Notes under the pieces: generated by a model
The model's input: the letters and a program-made list of their open reading frames with translations, nothing else
The model's database searches: none
Told to the model about the DNA's origin: nothing
Source: Anoplolepis gracilipes
Taxonomy: Eukaryota; Arthropoda; Insecta; Hymenoptera; Formicidae
Direction: 5' to 3'
Length of the DNA stretch: 64,000 nt
NCBI RefSeq assembly: GCF_047496725.1
Contig: NC_132975.1
Coordinates: 16,063,501 to 16,127,500, forward strand
Part shown: positions 12,366-30,411 of the stretch, piece after piece
Layout: the number at the start of each line of letters is the position of its first letter
How positions within the stretch are numbered: the stretch's first letter is position 1
Translations under genes and position numbers: made by a program

Positions 12366-13066
12366 TGTGCGAAAATTTGTGATATAGCAGTGGCGTTTAA
12401 AGTTTACTTCGACGATGATTATGAGGGAGAAAGAGAAAAGATGCAGTACGCCGCAAAAGTGCGACGCGTAGAATTTCGTTAGAAAGTCGTCAAAGGTGGC
12501 GAAGAAAGAGAATCTCGAGTCGTTGTATTCGAATATGAATCCGTACAGATGAGCTTATCCACGTACCATCATCTCAGCGTTATTATTTATTTATTATTGG
12601 TTGTTATTTTATCAAGAGATAGGCTTTGGACTGGCTATGAATCAACAATGATCAACACCACCGACCACCGACAACCGACAACCGACAACCGACAGCCGAC
12701 AGCCGTGTGCCGTGTGCCGTGTGTGTTTTCGGGTAAAAAAAAAAAAAAAAGAAAGAAAACAAGCGTAAAATGTCAGAGGGCGGGTCGAATGCAGCTGCGT
12801 TCCACTTGAACGATCGCAACATTCGCGAACATTATCTATCTTTGTTTAACTTTCGGTGAAAAACAAGGATAAAATGATTTTATGAACGTTCTGAGCGTAA
12901 AGGTGCTTTTTCATGCTGACGCTCGACGCTCATTTTCAGCGTCAAAAAACATTACGTGACCAGAAATAAAAATACCAATTCGTCAATTTTGATCACGTGA
13001 TCTGTTTTGACGCCAAAAATGAGCGTCGAGCGTCAACATGAAAAGGCACCTTTAAGCGAACCGCAT

Positions 13067-13124
<58 letters not shown>

Positions 13125-13391
13125 AGTGTGAAGTTACAGTCATGGAGAAGGAGGAGGAGAGAGGAGGGGGGAGGACGAACAATCGACTTTTAGCTTCGAG
13201 AGTACGGTTGAATCTGGCACGCGATTGGCTGTCAGTTTAAAATGTTGGTTATTGCGGGCGATGCCGTGTTAATGTTGTGACGTTAAGCGTTTTCCTACCT
13301 TACGCTGCGCGCTCGAAAGCTTGAAAGTTCGACAAAACGTGTAGTTGCACGCGAGGCCTGGCTGAGATTGCGCTACAAGCTTTCGGCGATT
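12366..13391. promoter_or_regulatory. divergent intergenic region between ARL6IP1 and UBE2S
   Basis: About 1 kb separates the two divergent start codons, so it must hold both promoters. The parts next to each gene are less AT-rich than the surroundings. It also carries a short ACCGACA-type tandem repeat (12658-12715), a MITE (12899-13053) and a (GA)n tract at 13071-13119. No TATA box was found for either gene, as is usual for broadly expressed genes. Confidence 0.5.
12899..13053. repeat. 155-bp MITE with about 50-bp terminal inverted repeats
   Basis: The left end AAAGGTGCTTTTTCATGCTG, followed by ACGCTCGACGCTCATTTT, pairs with the right end AAAATGAGCGTCGAGCGT, followed by CAACATGAAAAGGCACCTTT. 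A TA dinucleotide flanks each end, consistent with a TA target duplication as for Tc1/mariner-type elements. The loop is about 50 bases with no coding capacity. It sits between the divergent ARL6IP1 and UBE2S promoters. Confidence 0.9.
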
Positions 13392-14001
13392 ATGGCTGCC
13401 GCCGTGAGCTCCGTGAGTATCCGTATTAGTTGTTGCGAAGCGAAAACACATTTATTCATCGCGACAACACGTCGCGACGTCTTTTTGTTTACTTGCCTAT
13501 CTACCTATCTCTATCTACCTACCTGCTACCTACGCTTTTTAATGCGCGCGCTTCATACTAAAATGTTCGTGCCACATGTGAGACCGATATCGCGAATCGT
13601 ATATTTTTGCAGAATGTGGAAAATTTATCGCCACAAATTATTCGCCGGGTGGCCAAGGAGATGGCAGAATTGGCCGCGCAACCACCCGAAGGTATTCGTG
13701 TCATTTTGAACGAGGCGGACGTCACCGATATTCAAGCCGTCATTGAAGGTCCATGTAAGTTTCATCGACTCTTCTTGACTTTTCTTGGCGTGATTTCTCG
13801 GTCCTTGATTGTCGTGCAGTTACGGTTCGTACATTCTCAAGATGAGGCTGAAGCATCCTTTTATCGACCATAACCTAACTTGACATAACTTAACCTAAGC
13901 AAAATGAATCCAATCCAATCTAACCTAACCCTAACACTCAATCTAAACATTTCTCGACATAGATTAGAATGTCAACAAATTTTACACGCGCGCGCACACA
14001 C

Positions 14002-14051
<50 letters not shown>

Positions 14052-14869
14052 TACATTATTATTATTATTATTATATAAATTATTATTGATGTTATATTCT
14101 ATATGTTGAGGAATTTAATTCGTATCTTTATTTGTTTGTGTTGAATTGTCTGCTTGTGTAAGTTTCAATTTTGTTTAATTTTGTTTTGATAAAAAATAAT
14201 ACACATTAGATTAATATCTGGATATTTCTTTTCCTTTAATATAGCTGGGACTCCGTACGCCAGTGGTTTCTTTAGAGTTAAATTAGCTCTTGGGAAAGAC
14301 TTTCCACAAGGGCCGCCAAAGGCTTATTTCCTCACAAAGATTTTTCATCCCAATGTAGCAAAAAATGGCGAAATATGTGTTAATACTTTAAAAAAGGATT
14401 GGAAACCAGATCTTGGAATACAACATATATTACTGGTATGTAGTTACAATTATATTATTACAATTACAAATAAACGCTTGCTTATTATTTGTACATTTTG
14501 TTTTTAGACTGTAAAATGTTTACTAATAGTGCCAAATCCTGAATCTGCTTTGAATGAGGAGGCTGGCAAATTGCTTTTAGAAAGTCACGACGAATATTCA
14601 GAGCGAGCAAAAATGATGACTGAAATACATGCACAGGTAATGTTTTATCTGGAGAATTATTAAGTTTTAATTATTTTCTTTAATTTCACTGATGTAAAAT
14701 TATTTGATTTCTTTAGGGAGGTGGAAAAGGTAGTAAAGCGGGTCTAGAAAGTTGCGCCTCTTCGGAAAGCGGAGGACCTCTTCCAAAAAAACATGCGAGT
14801 GATAAGAAATTAACAGCGGAAAAGAAAAAAATGTTAAAAGACAGAAAGAGAACATTGAAAAGATTATAA
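13392..14869 (+). CDS. UBE2S: ubiquitin-conjugating enzyme E2 S
   Basis: Five exons, 13392-13412, 13613-13754, 14245-14435, 14508-14636 and 14717-14869, encode 211 residues. After the short MAAAVSS start comes NVENLSPQIIRRVAKEMAEL. The UBC fold contains GTPYASGFFRVKLALGKDFP, FHPNVAKNGEICVNTL with catalytic C99, and NPESALNEEAGKLLLE. The C-terminal extension is lysine-rich and ends KDRKRTLKRL, the tail by which UBE2S docks on the anaphase-promoting complex. UBE2S extends K11-linked chains on APC/C substrates. The Leu-Arg/Arg-Leu tail and the HPN motif are both intact. Exon 1 ends exactly at a GTGAGT donor. AATAAA follows two bases after the stop. Confidence 0.97.
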
Positions 14870-15707
14870 AAATAAATCATTATTTACCTGTCTTTTGTAA
14901 TTTAAAATATTGGTATGGGGTAACGTTTGCCTCGTATTGTATACAATTATTGCATAGTAAAATTTTATTATCTAAACATGACTGATCTTATTATTAAATA
15001 TTTAGAGAATTTGATATTTCTAGTACGGAAAAACATAAGAAGAAAGAGAACAAGAAAAATTGATCTCCTACATTTTGTGGAAGATGAAGTACAATTCTGT
15101 AGCAATCTCTATACTCGCAGGCTGAATTAGAGTAACGAATTAGAGTCTGCTCTCTATGCTATTTATTAGCAGATATTTTTACATATATGTACAAAACGAT
15201 ATAATGTGATTAAAATAAAATGTGTCTTTGCAAAATATATTTTAAATGTCGATATTATTTAATAAGAATTATATAAAAGTGTTTGTGTGTGATCACACGT
15301 TGTTTACGTTTTTCGTATTATTTAAGTATCTTTTTTTATCGAATATATATGAACACATTTTTAAGTTGAAAAATATTTTGATAAGTTTTTATACGTTTTA
15401 AACAATGGGATGTAATAGTAGGTGAAATCGTTCCAATAGTCATATATTAAAAATTTTTCTATTTAGGTAGGTAATAAACATGTTTTTTACTTCAAGAATA
15501 ATCTTTTTTTATTAAGAAAATCTGTCATTCGTTTTTCTTCAGTCTTGTACCACTCGATTGCAATTTGTATTCTGCACGATTAAGAATGTTTACATTTTCT
15601 TACATGTCCATCACTCTGTAGTAAAGTATATTAGTATATATTGTTATCTGACTAGAGTTAACAGTACGCGTCACAGCCTTAATCTGCTCTAAGTTATGTA
15701 TTAAGCA

Positions 15708-15758
<51 letters not shown>

Positions 15759-16178
15759 CACTAAATGTAGAGATTACAAAAATATTTTTCGTCATTCATG
15801 TTCCAAAATCAGTCACTAACCTAAATGGATATAGTAAACAAGTTTTTGATACTTGACTTAGAATAGAATCAGATTGTAAGGGCCAGAAGCACATTCTGTA
15901 CTTTGATAAATAACAACTTTTCGAGATGCATCTCCTTGTATTTTTCATCTGATGAGCACACACGCACGATAGTACATACAAATCCATACAGTCTTTACAA
16001 TTATAAGTTTGTTCTTTTTTTTTAACTTTCTTATTGTATCACATAAAAAAAACCTATGAACGTCTACGAAAGATATTCGCGGAGATTTTGTAAAACTGAT
16101 TATATATCAATTTTCGAAGGAAAGAATCGTCAAAAATAAAAACTAAAAATTAATGAGAATTTCTTTACATTTTACTAC

Positions 16179-16241
<63 letters not shown>

Positions 16242-16351
16242 AAATTATATTTATGTTTTATTTATGCTTCATGAAAATAAGGGCAACAATATGTATTGTG
16301 TGAGGTCAGTTTGAACAAAATCTGAATAAAGTAAAAGGTTTTATAACATTG
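14870..16351. other. convergent spacer between UBE2S and ALYREF
   Basis: AT-rich 3' flanks contain a perfect A homopolymer of about 45 bases at 15711-15755 and an (AT)n tract at 16191-16232. Short frames at 14927-15130 and 15796-15987 show no domain or codon pattern. The poly(A) run could be the tail of a lost retrocopy, but no gene body or target duplication was recognised beside it. Confidence 0.55.
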
Positions 16352-18704
16352 TTACTTGACTTCTTTCACATACGCTTCTAGTTCCGCATCTAATTCTTCC
16401 GCTGTGGGTGTCTTTGTCGCTTGTCGAGTACCTCCTCTACCTCCACGCCGACCGCTCCCACGAGCAGCTGAAATTTAATATAAAACTATATAATAATAAT
16501 ATCATGACTAATCACAGCTAAATATATTTTAAATAATAACTACAATTTACACATTTATAATAAAGAATAATTTTCAGATAATGGACGTGCTATCAATTTT
16601 ACTATTATATTAATTATTATTAATGCATGCATATAATTATTATAATTACATGTACAATTATACAAGTTGCATTATTAAATTACCTCTGACAGATCCTGTG
16701 CCGCGATTCCCTCTAAAACGGGTCTGAGGTCTCTGTGTATAATTAGTACCGCTTAGTCTTGGGCCAGCACGAACAGAAGTGACTGGTAATTCAGAAGTCG
16801 CGACTTGTATGTTCATTTCTCGACCTGCCGATATATACCATACATTGGAATAACGAACACGAAACAAGTTTGCGAACATCATAGTTCATAATAATCTACG
16901 TAACATTTTTTCTAACAATATACTGCGATCTATGTATTGCACAACTTATTTTAATAAAAAGATAAAATATATTTAAAAGTAAAATAAAAAAAAAAAAATA
17001 TTAACGACATATTATAAGACAAAAGCTTAGAGACAATTGAAAGATATCGATACATAACATAGATGCAATTTCATCATAATTAAAGAAAAAGTACAACTAT
17101 GTTCAAGACTGAATATAGTTGTACTTTTGAATATAGATAATTGTGCATATTTAGACGCATACCATCTAGCGGTACTCCATGATATTGTTTCATTGCTTTA
17201 ATAGCATCCGCTCGTCTTTCAAATATGACATCTGCAGAGCCTAGAGAACGACCTGATCTATCATAATGTACCGCTGCTGATTTTAAAGGTCCAAATTCAC
17301 TAAATAATTCCTAAAACATATTATTAATATGATTAGAATTTCTTGCATAAAGTTTTTCTGTATTAAAATGTGCTAAATAAATCTATATCTATATGAAAAT
17401 TAATACATTGAGCATCAAGTGTCTTTTTCGATAAAACAATTCTCAAATTTTTTTTGTAACTCTGCACATTAGTAAACAAACTATATATATTTTATATAGA
17501 CTAATTGAATGTTTGGTTTGCAATTTTATTTTATTTAAAATGCTGAAAAAAAGAAATAAAAACTGTTCTATGTATGATATGTTAATACCTGTATATCTGA
17601 ATCTGATACGCCGAAATCCAGATTAGACACCAAAAGTTTGGTTGTTCCTGCATTGCCTATTATACCACGACCAACCTTTTTTACACCATCAAACATGTCA
17701 TGTTTCCAAGCACTGTTTACATCACCCTATGCAGTAAAGTATAAATTTTAGTAAAGAAAGTGTAAAGAATTTTTATATATTTACTGGCAAAACATTTTTT
17801 TTTCTTTTTTTATTAGATGTTCGATTATAAAGGAAGTTAATGCCAAAACTTGTGAGAGAGGAGTTGCTTAAAACATTAATTAAAAAGTACTGATATAAAA
17901 AATAAATTTTATATTTATTTGACGAACCACACACACACACACATACACTCACAAACGCACATACATATGCACGCCTACAGGCATTTACATATAGTGCATT
18001 ATAGTGTACATATGAGATACACGGTGCGTCTTGTTGTACTACATGCTACTATTTGCTACGCTGTACTTGGTCAAGACACTACCGTGTCTTTTGATATATA
18101 AATATATAAAATAAATAAAATAAATATAATAAAGAAAAAAAAAAATGTAATGGATCATTTTAGATTCAACGAGTTGATTGAATATACTTTTAAAGAATCA
18201 TTATAGAAATGATGATTTTGAGAACTACTCCATTTTATATAGCATTTCACATACGCATACGCATACGCGTACATATATACATACATACATACATACGCAT
18301 CGCACATATCCGTAATCTTGCGCGCATACCATACACATAAGAGACACAGACACAGACACAGACACAGACACAGACACAGGTACAGGTACAGGTACAGGTA
18401 CAGGCACAGACACAGACACATACGTGCGTACATATGCGTACTAAACGTATTCCGTGAAAAATAGAGGAAAACTCGATGAAATGTGCTTATTCTCTTTTCT
18501 TACCCTCGTATACGGCAAAGAGCTACGTGCAATACCGCCGCGATTGCGTCCTCGCATGACGCCACCGCCAACTCTTTGCGGCCTACGTGCTCCTCGACGG
18601 GGTGAATTGCCGGCGCCTCTACCGCGTCTACCGCCGCCTCGCGCTCTAGACCCCTTGGTCTGTTTGATAATGTCGTCTAAACTCATTTCTATCTTATCCA
18701 CCAT
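16352..18704 (-). CDS. ALYREF: THO complex subunit 4 / mRNA export adaptor ALYREF
   Basis: Five minus-strand exons, 18704-18504, 17726-17589, 17310-17163, 16824-16684 and 16467-16352, join in phase to give 247 residues. The N-terminus MVDKIEMSLDDIIKQTK is the conserved REF-N motif. An Arg/Gly-rich stretch (about 20-60) follows. The RRM spans about 95-172, with RNP2 LLVSNLDFGV and an RNP1 region GSADVIFERRADAIKAM. A second Arg/Gly-rich region and a C-terminal helix (TAEELDAELEAYVKEVK) complete the ALY/REF layout. The protein links spliced mRNA and TREX to the NXF1 export receptor in the nucleus. No catalytic residues apply and the layout is complete. The GC-rich first exon makes an open Pro/Arg-rich frame on the other strand that is not a gene. 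Confidence 0.96.
18245..18425. repeat. hexanucleotide arrays in ALYREF intron 1
   Basis: Three blocks follow each other: (CGCATA)n-like at about 18250-18270, then (CACAGA)n and (CAGGTA)n at about 18343-18425. They give Ser-Val/Pro-Val or Leu-Cys frames on the minus strand, which are repeat artefacts inside the intron (17727-18503). Confidence 0.9.
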
Positions 18705-19596
18705 CTTCATTTGTGCGGCTCGCAACTACCACGTAACTATCACGCAAAAGAAACACCGAGGTAAACCAACCTCTCTAACTGTCGTTGTCCTTTTTCCGCG
18801 ATGATGGCGGATGGCGGCGGAGCAGGCGGCAGGCGGCAGGCGGCAGGCGATGAAACGAAAACGAAACCACGAAATAACGTAGCGTCGCAGAGCAATGTGG
18901 GTACTTTGGCCTTTGGGTATGAAGTGCCGAGTACGGAGTACGGACTACCGACTACCGACTACCGGATTACCTAAAGTCACTAGATTATAAAGTACCGCAA
19001 TCAGGGGAAAAAAGCCGCCATTTTGACTCCGCGTTACGCGGCCATTTTAATTGTATGAATGTATTATAACATAATTTTTTGTAGGAAAGAAAGAAAATAA
19101 GACCATAAATTATTATGTAAATAAGTTTTTTAATTTATGTTTTTATTGGCTACAGACATTTTCATTGCTACACTTCTGCTACTATAACTAATTGCATTTT
19201 TATTATCATTGCTTTCCTTTTTTTGATGAAAAATGTATCCTTGTAATAATAAAGTTTTTAATAAGTTTGTAACTAATATTATGATATTGAGGAATAAACA
19301 ATATGGAATATTCTTCTAAAAACATATTTATAAAGTCCAGTTTTTAATTTATTAAAAAGTAAGTTAGTTTCATTTTTTCGAAATGCTAACTGACATTTAT
19401 ATAAAATTATATAAAATTTATATTAAATTATATATATCTATATTTAGAATATCTATATCAAGATATTTTCTTTATATTCTCTTAATTTGGTATAGACATT
19501 GAGATTATAGCTAACAGAATTGTTGTTAGAATTATTTATCACAAGGGCATTGAAACAGTTATCACAATGTTTAAAATTTTTTTCTATTTTAAATAC
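18705..19596. other. ALYREF upstream region and spacer
   Basis: Near the gene it is GC-richer, with a GGCGGCA tandem repeat at 18825-18848 and an ACTACCG tandem at 18942-18963, and probably holds the ALYREF promoter. Beyond about 19060 it becomes plain AT-rich DNA next to the transposase remnant. Confidence 0.45.
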
Positions 19597-20111
19597 TTAG
19601 TAAAGCAGCTATTAAATGATACAATGCAGCTTGCGTTGTATCATTTATCAAATCTTCCTCGTCTCCAAACAATGATTAATATATATTAATATTCCATAAA
19701 TCTTTATTGCTCTCTAGGCTTCTCACTTCTACAGAAGTATTTTTATAATCTAATTGTTTCATTTCGTCACAATAATGAATAAAGTCTTGGGAGTTTATTA
19801 CAGAATAATTGCTACGGTTAATGTTAGCTTGGAACTGTGACAAACAAATAAGCCTAAACATTTGTTTAAATTCACAAGTATCAGGTACAGATTTTCTCCC
19901 TCAAATTTGTGAAAATAGATTTTCCAGAGCATCTTGTGTAAATCGTCCTAACAACAAATACTTAAAATTATATTTTTCTAAATATCCAGCTTGCACATCT
20001 AAAGCAGTTTGTATATATTTTTCATTCCGGTTGGTACTTGGTACACGGAATAAATAATCTGAATCCTCTTTCACTGCGATTATTGCAGTCTTTTACGCAA
20101 CAGTCTGGCAT
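19597..20111 (-). pseudogene. internally deleted THAP/P-element-like transposase remnant
   Basis: Reading the minus strand from the ATG at 20111, the first codons give MPDCCVKDCNNRSERGFRLF, the start of a THAP zinc-binding DNA-binding domain. The frame then breaks at a TGA just after CTKYQPE. In a shifted frame come YLEKYNFKYLLLGRFTQDAL and ENLFSQI, a stop, then GRKSVPDTCEFKQMFRLICL. The block YxxxxxFTQDxLENxFSxIxGR is typical of the C-terminal part of P-element/THAP9-like transposases. The THAP domain is therefore joined directly to the C-terminal region, with the catalytic core missing and at least one stop and one frameshift. It is a dead, non-autonomous derivative. Confidence 0.75.
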
Positions 20112-20251
20112 TTTCTTTTCTAAGTTTTACTTTTCTGACGTTCTGGGTGAAGAAATTATTCATCGCATCGAAAAATAGTATTAGACATTTTTTCTTAGAT
20201 TTTCATTCTCTATCGAATGGCACTGAGCGTATGCAACACTTTTTTAACACC

Positions 20252-20310
<59 letters not shown>

Positions 20311-20515
20311 TATACATGTAGCAGAAGAGAAATATAAATTTACAAATAAAAACTGAAATATATAAAATTATTATTTATTTAGCAATATTTATATATGTAG
20401 TTATAAAATAATGACACACTTTGGAAAGAATTTTAAATTTAAATTTATCTATCCCCTCCTTTTCTATCCCACCAATGTTGTACATATTTTTCGGGGTCAC
20501 TTTTTAGGTCTAGTA

Positions 20516-21010
20516 TACAGGGTGTCCCCGAATTGGCGGATCAACTCTCGTGGGTAGATAGAGCGTGTTAAACTGAAGAGAAAAATCTTATATCATTTTG
20601 CTAAATTCGCAATAATTAATGAGATATAAATTAATAAAGATCGGCCAATACGTGCCAGGATAAGCGCGCGGCGCGAAGAAGCCTCCTACTTGTTACTTGA
20701 TACTAGGCGCGCGGCGAGACAGTAGGCGGAGCGCTCTACAAAGGACGTACAAAGAATGTACGAAGGGCGTACTTGAAGAGACACGTACAGTGCGTTCTGC
20801 GTTTATGCTTGCCGCGCGCCTAGTATCAAGTAACAACTGGGAGGTTTCTTCGCGCTGTGCGCTTATACTGGCATGGATTGGCCGATCTTTATTAATTTAT
20901 ATCTTATTAATTATTGCGAATTTAGCAAAATAATATAAGATTTTTTTGTTCAGTTTAACACGCTCTATCTAGCAACGAGAGTTGATCCGCCAATTCGGGG
21001 ACACCCTGTA
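20516..21010. repeat. 495-bp foldback element, TA-flanked (family 1, copy 1)
   Basis: The ends TACAGGGTGTCCCCGAATTG and CAATTCGGGGACACCCTGTA are inverted repeats, and the pairing continues for about 190 bases on each side. TA dinucleotides flank both ends (20514-20515, 21011-21012). The arms are nearly identical (GGCGGATCAACTCTCGT and its complement), which suggests a recent insertion. Copies 2 and 3 of the family are at 23105-23572 and about 24830-25430. Confidence 0.9.
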
Positions 21011-21545
21011 TAAGGAAGTTAGCGGTCTAGTTATATATAGAAGTCTGTGGTTAAAACAATTCGCCATATATATAGCCAAACATCGGAAGTTGTATGCGCG
21101 CCATATTTAAACTAATTATTTTACAAGATATCTCTTTATTGGTTATTTTATTGGAATATCTATTGATATATATATAAAATACCTTTGTTATATCATGAAA
21201 CTTATATTTATTTATTTATGATACTAATTCTCACGCATGTGTGTGCGCGCGCGCGCGCGCGTGTGTGTGTGTATAGTACAATAGTTTACCTTATATATAA
21301 TAGTATATAATTATCAAAGATAAAGTTACCTACAAATTGTGCTAGAAAAATTAAAAAATGGTATTAGAACAATATGATAATCATATATTGTATATGTATA
21401 TGTATATATATGGTTATCAAAGAAATAATGAGAATATAATATTAATAATATACAAAATGTTTAGTTTTCTTTAAAAAAATGATTTTTATTATTATAAGAT
21501 TTCTATGTATCATTCAAAAGATTATAGTATGTAGAAAAGTTGATT

Positions 21546-21935
21546 TTTATTATTATTACAGATGTGTGCAATTTAAAAGAATGATAGTCGCTGTCCGTAA
21601 AATGCTCAGAGCATACCAGTGGCTGTTTTTGGAGGATCCCAATTACACAGCCCTAAAGCTGCCAACCAAAGACATTTCTGTATTTCTTGAGGAAATCTAA
21701 AATATGTAAAAATAAAAACATAGGTTCTAAGTTTGATAATGTTATAACTTAAAAATATATAATTATATATATTAAATACATATGTTTCATAATATTCATA
21801 AACAAAAGAACTCAAGCAATATTATTTACTTGTGATATGAAATTCTTCTGGACTTCTCTACTTGGATTTGTGCATCACGTTTTTTTTTTTCGGATCAGAC
21901 CAATTAGCACAACCCGAAATTATACAAGACGGCAT
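21546..21935 (-). pseudogene. broken THAP-domain coding sequence
   Basis: From the minus-strand ATG at 21935 the frame reads MPSCIISGCANWSDPKKK, the Cys-x4-Cys start of a THAP domain. An 11-A run (21880-21890) shifts the frame. The +1 reading continues RDAQIQVEKSRRISYH to a GTAAAT donor, and after the acceptor (TTTTAG, 21711) comes KFPQEIQKCLWLAALGLCNW then DPPK. A second shift is needed to read LVCSEHFTDSDYHSF, which holds the last zinc ligands (CSEH). Every THAP hallmark is present, spread over three frames and two exons. It is either a pseudogene or a gene with two homopolymer or assembly errors. Confidence 0.7.
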
Positions 21936-22824
21936 TTTAAAGTAAAAATTCATTAAAACAACTCTAACAACACACATGTTCAAAAGATGTTTATAAGAGA
22001 TTCATAGGATGTTAAAACATGTTTTAACTGTTTTACACACAATAAATTGTGTTGTTAGGGAACGCTCGACGTAAAAAATTCAATAAATAAATCATTCGAT
22101 ACACTAATGACATAATACACAATCTTCTTTCTCTGAACGTTTTCGAGAATGTTCGAGGAATTATCATAAACAAAAGAATCTAGATTTTTCGGTCTGTGAA
22201 AATTATTATGAAATTATTACGAATAGATTATACATTCAGATATCTTCGACTAAATTCGTTAATTCGACGATGTTCAGTTATAGAAAGAGACAAAAAGAAA
22301 ACAAAAAGGACAGCGCTATCACTCCTGTTACCGCAAATTTAACAACCCCCTTACCTGATCGGCTTACTTCACACTCCGTCTATGGATTTTTTGGTCCATG
22401 GTACCTTCAAGATCAAATTAATATCTTTATCTTTTATTTTCTGTTCGAGCCAAACTCTTTGTTTGAAACATATTTTTTAAGCTCTTTGATTTTCAGATAT
22501 TTGACTTTCAAAATAAAATAAGACATCCTATATTATATTCATATAAGCGCTTACATTCTATGCATGTAATTAATCCAGCAATAACAATAAGACATGAAAA
22601 AAAATGAACAAGTCACTCTCAACTCCTTTATTAACTTTATGTGTTATTCAGCAATAACAAGATATGAAAAAAAAAAATGAACAAGTAACTCTTAAAAGCC
22701 TTTATTAACTTTATGTAACAAAAAGTAGCGAAAAATCTATGTACTTACCTCTTATTATTTCTGTCATATGCAACGACATCATATAATTTGGGATACTTTG
22801 TAATTAAACAATCATATATATATG

Positions 22825-22855
<31 letters not shown>

Positions 22856-23104
22856 AGATAATGGTTTACGATGCGAATCTTTCAGTTTACTTGAAAACAT
22901 TAGCAAGTGTATATATATTGATGTACGTATGTTCTATAATTGTAATACGATTGTAATACATATGGTGTAAAAAGATTATTTTTGACGTTTCTTTTTAAAG
23001 GTAATATCGACTACGGATTATTATAATGTCATCTAACATATCATATTATAACATTGCATAAGAAACATTATTACATTATTGTTTAGAATAGAATCAAAGA
23101 TATA
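21936..23104. other. spacer with repeat fragments
   Basis: At 22480-22535 the sequence (TTTTCAGATATTTGACTTTC, then AAAATAAAATAAGACATCCT) resembles the end of the dispersed repeat found at 45700-45945 and 62571-63168. A tandem duplication of about 75 bases (AACAATAAGACATGAAAAAAA... and ACAAGATATGAAAAAAAAAA..., each followed by CCTTTATTAACTTTATGT) lies at 22585-22725. No gene is seen. Confidence 0.55.
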
Positions 23105-23572
23105 TACAGGGTGTCCGGTAATAATCGCCCAACCTTTCATGGGCAGATAGAGCAGGTCAAACCGAATAGTAAAGTCCTATACCATTTTGCGATTTTCAGA
23201 ATAATTATTGAGAAATTAATTTACAAAGATCGGCAAATCCGGCGCGAGTATCAGCCCGCTGCGAGAAAGATGGCGAGAAGGTCGGCCCACCGCTAGGCCG
23301 GTCGCTAAATAATAACCGCTAATCTATTATTCTTATCAACGCTTCTCTTATTCTTATTTACGCCGCGCGCGCTTAGCGACCGTCCTTAGGATCGTCCTTC
23401 TCGCCATCTTTTTTGCAGCGGCCTGATACTCGCGCCGGATTTGCCCATCTTTGTAAATTAATTTCTCAATAATTATTCCGAAAATCGCAAAATGGTACAG
23501 GACTTTTCTATTCCATTTAACCCGCTCTACCTGCACTCGAGAGGTAATACGGTCATTCTGAGACACCCTGTA
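23105..23572. repeat. 468-bp foldback element, TA-flanked (family 1, copy 2)
   Basis: It has the ends TACAGGGTGTCCGGTAATAA and GAGACACCCTGTA with TA on both sides. The arms share AGATAGAGCAGGTCAAACCG / TTTAACCCGCTCTACCTGCA, AAAATCGCAAAATGG and ATTTCTCAATAATTATTC with the neighbouring copies. The arms are less alike than in copy 1, so this copy looks older. It lies about 190 bases upstream of the P450 start codon. Confidence 0.88.
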
Positions 23573-23761
23573 TACTACGTAGATACGTAGATTTTTACAT
23601 TAGATGTTATCATTCGATGCTGTTTTGAATAATATGTATATATTAGAAGCATAAAGAAAAGTTTAAAGTTAGATATCTAATACTTTTGTAAATTTGGTTT
23701 TTAGTGGTAAAATTATTTGTTATATTTGTTGTTATGTTTTAGACAAGACTATCGTCTTACA

Positions 23762-30411
<6,650 letters not shown>

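Noticed and set aside
13870..13940. CCTAA-like motifs (TAACCTAACCCTAACACTC) suggesting the arthropod telomere repeat TTAGG
   Set aside because: Only a few irregular copies in UBE2S intron 2, not a tandem array.
15711..15755. A homopolymer of about 45 bases as the tail of a processed retrocopy
   Set aside because: No intronless gene copy or target-site duplication is visible beside it, so a simple homopolymer is more likely.
18454..18804. Plus-strand frame of 116 codons rich in Pro and Arg
   Set aside because: It is the antisense of ALYREF exon 1; the Arg/Gly-rich code makes the complementary strand open.
22270..22521. 83-codon plus-strand frame MFSYRKRQKENKKDSAITPV...
   Set aside because: The second half overlaps a dispersed repeat end and the first half has no recognisable domain.
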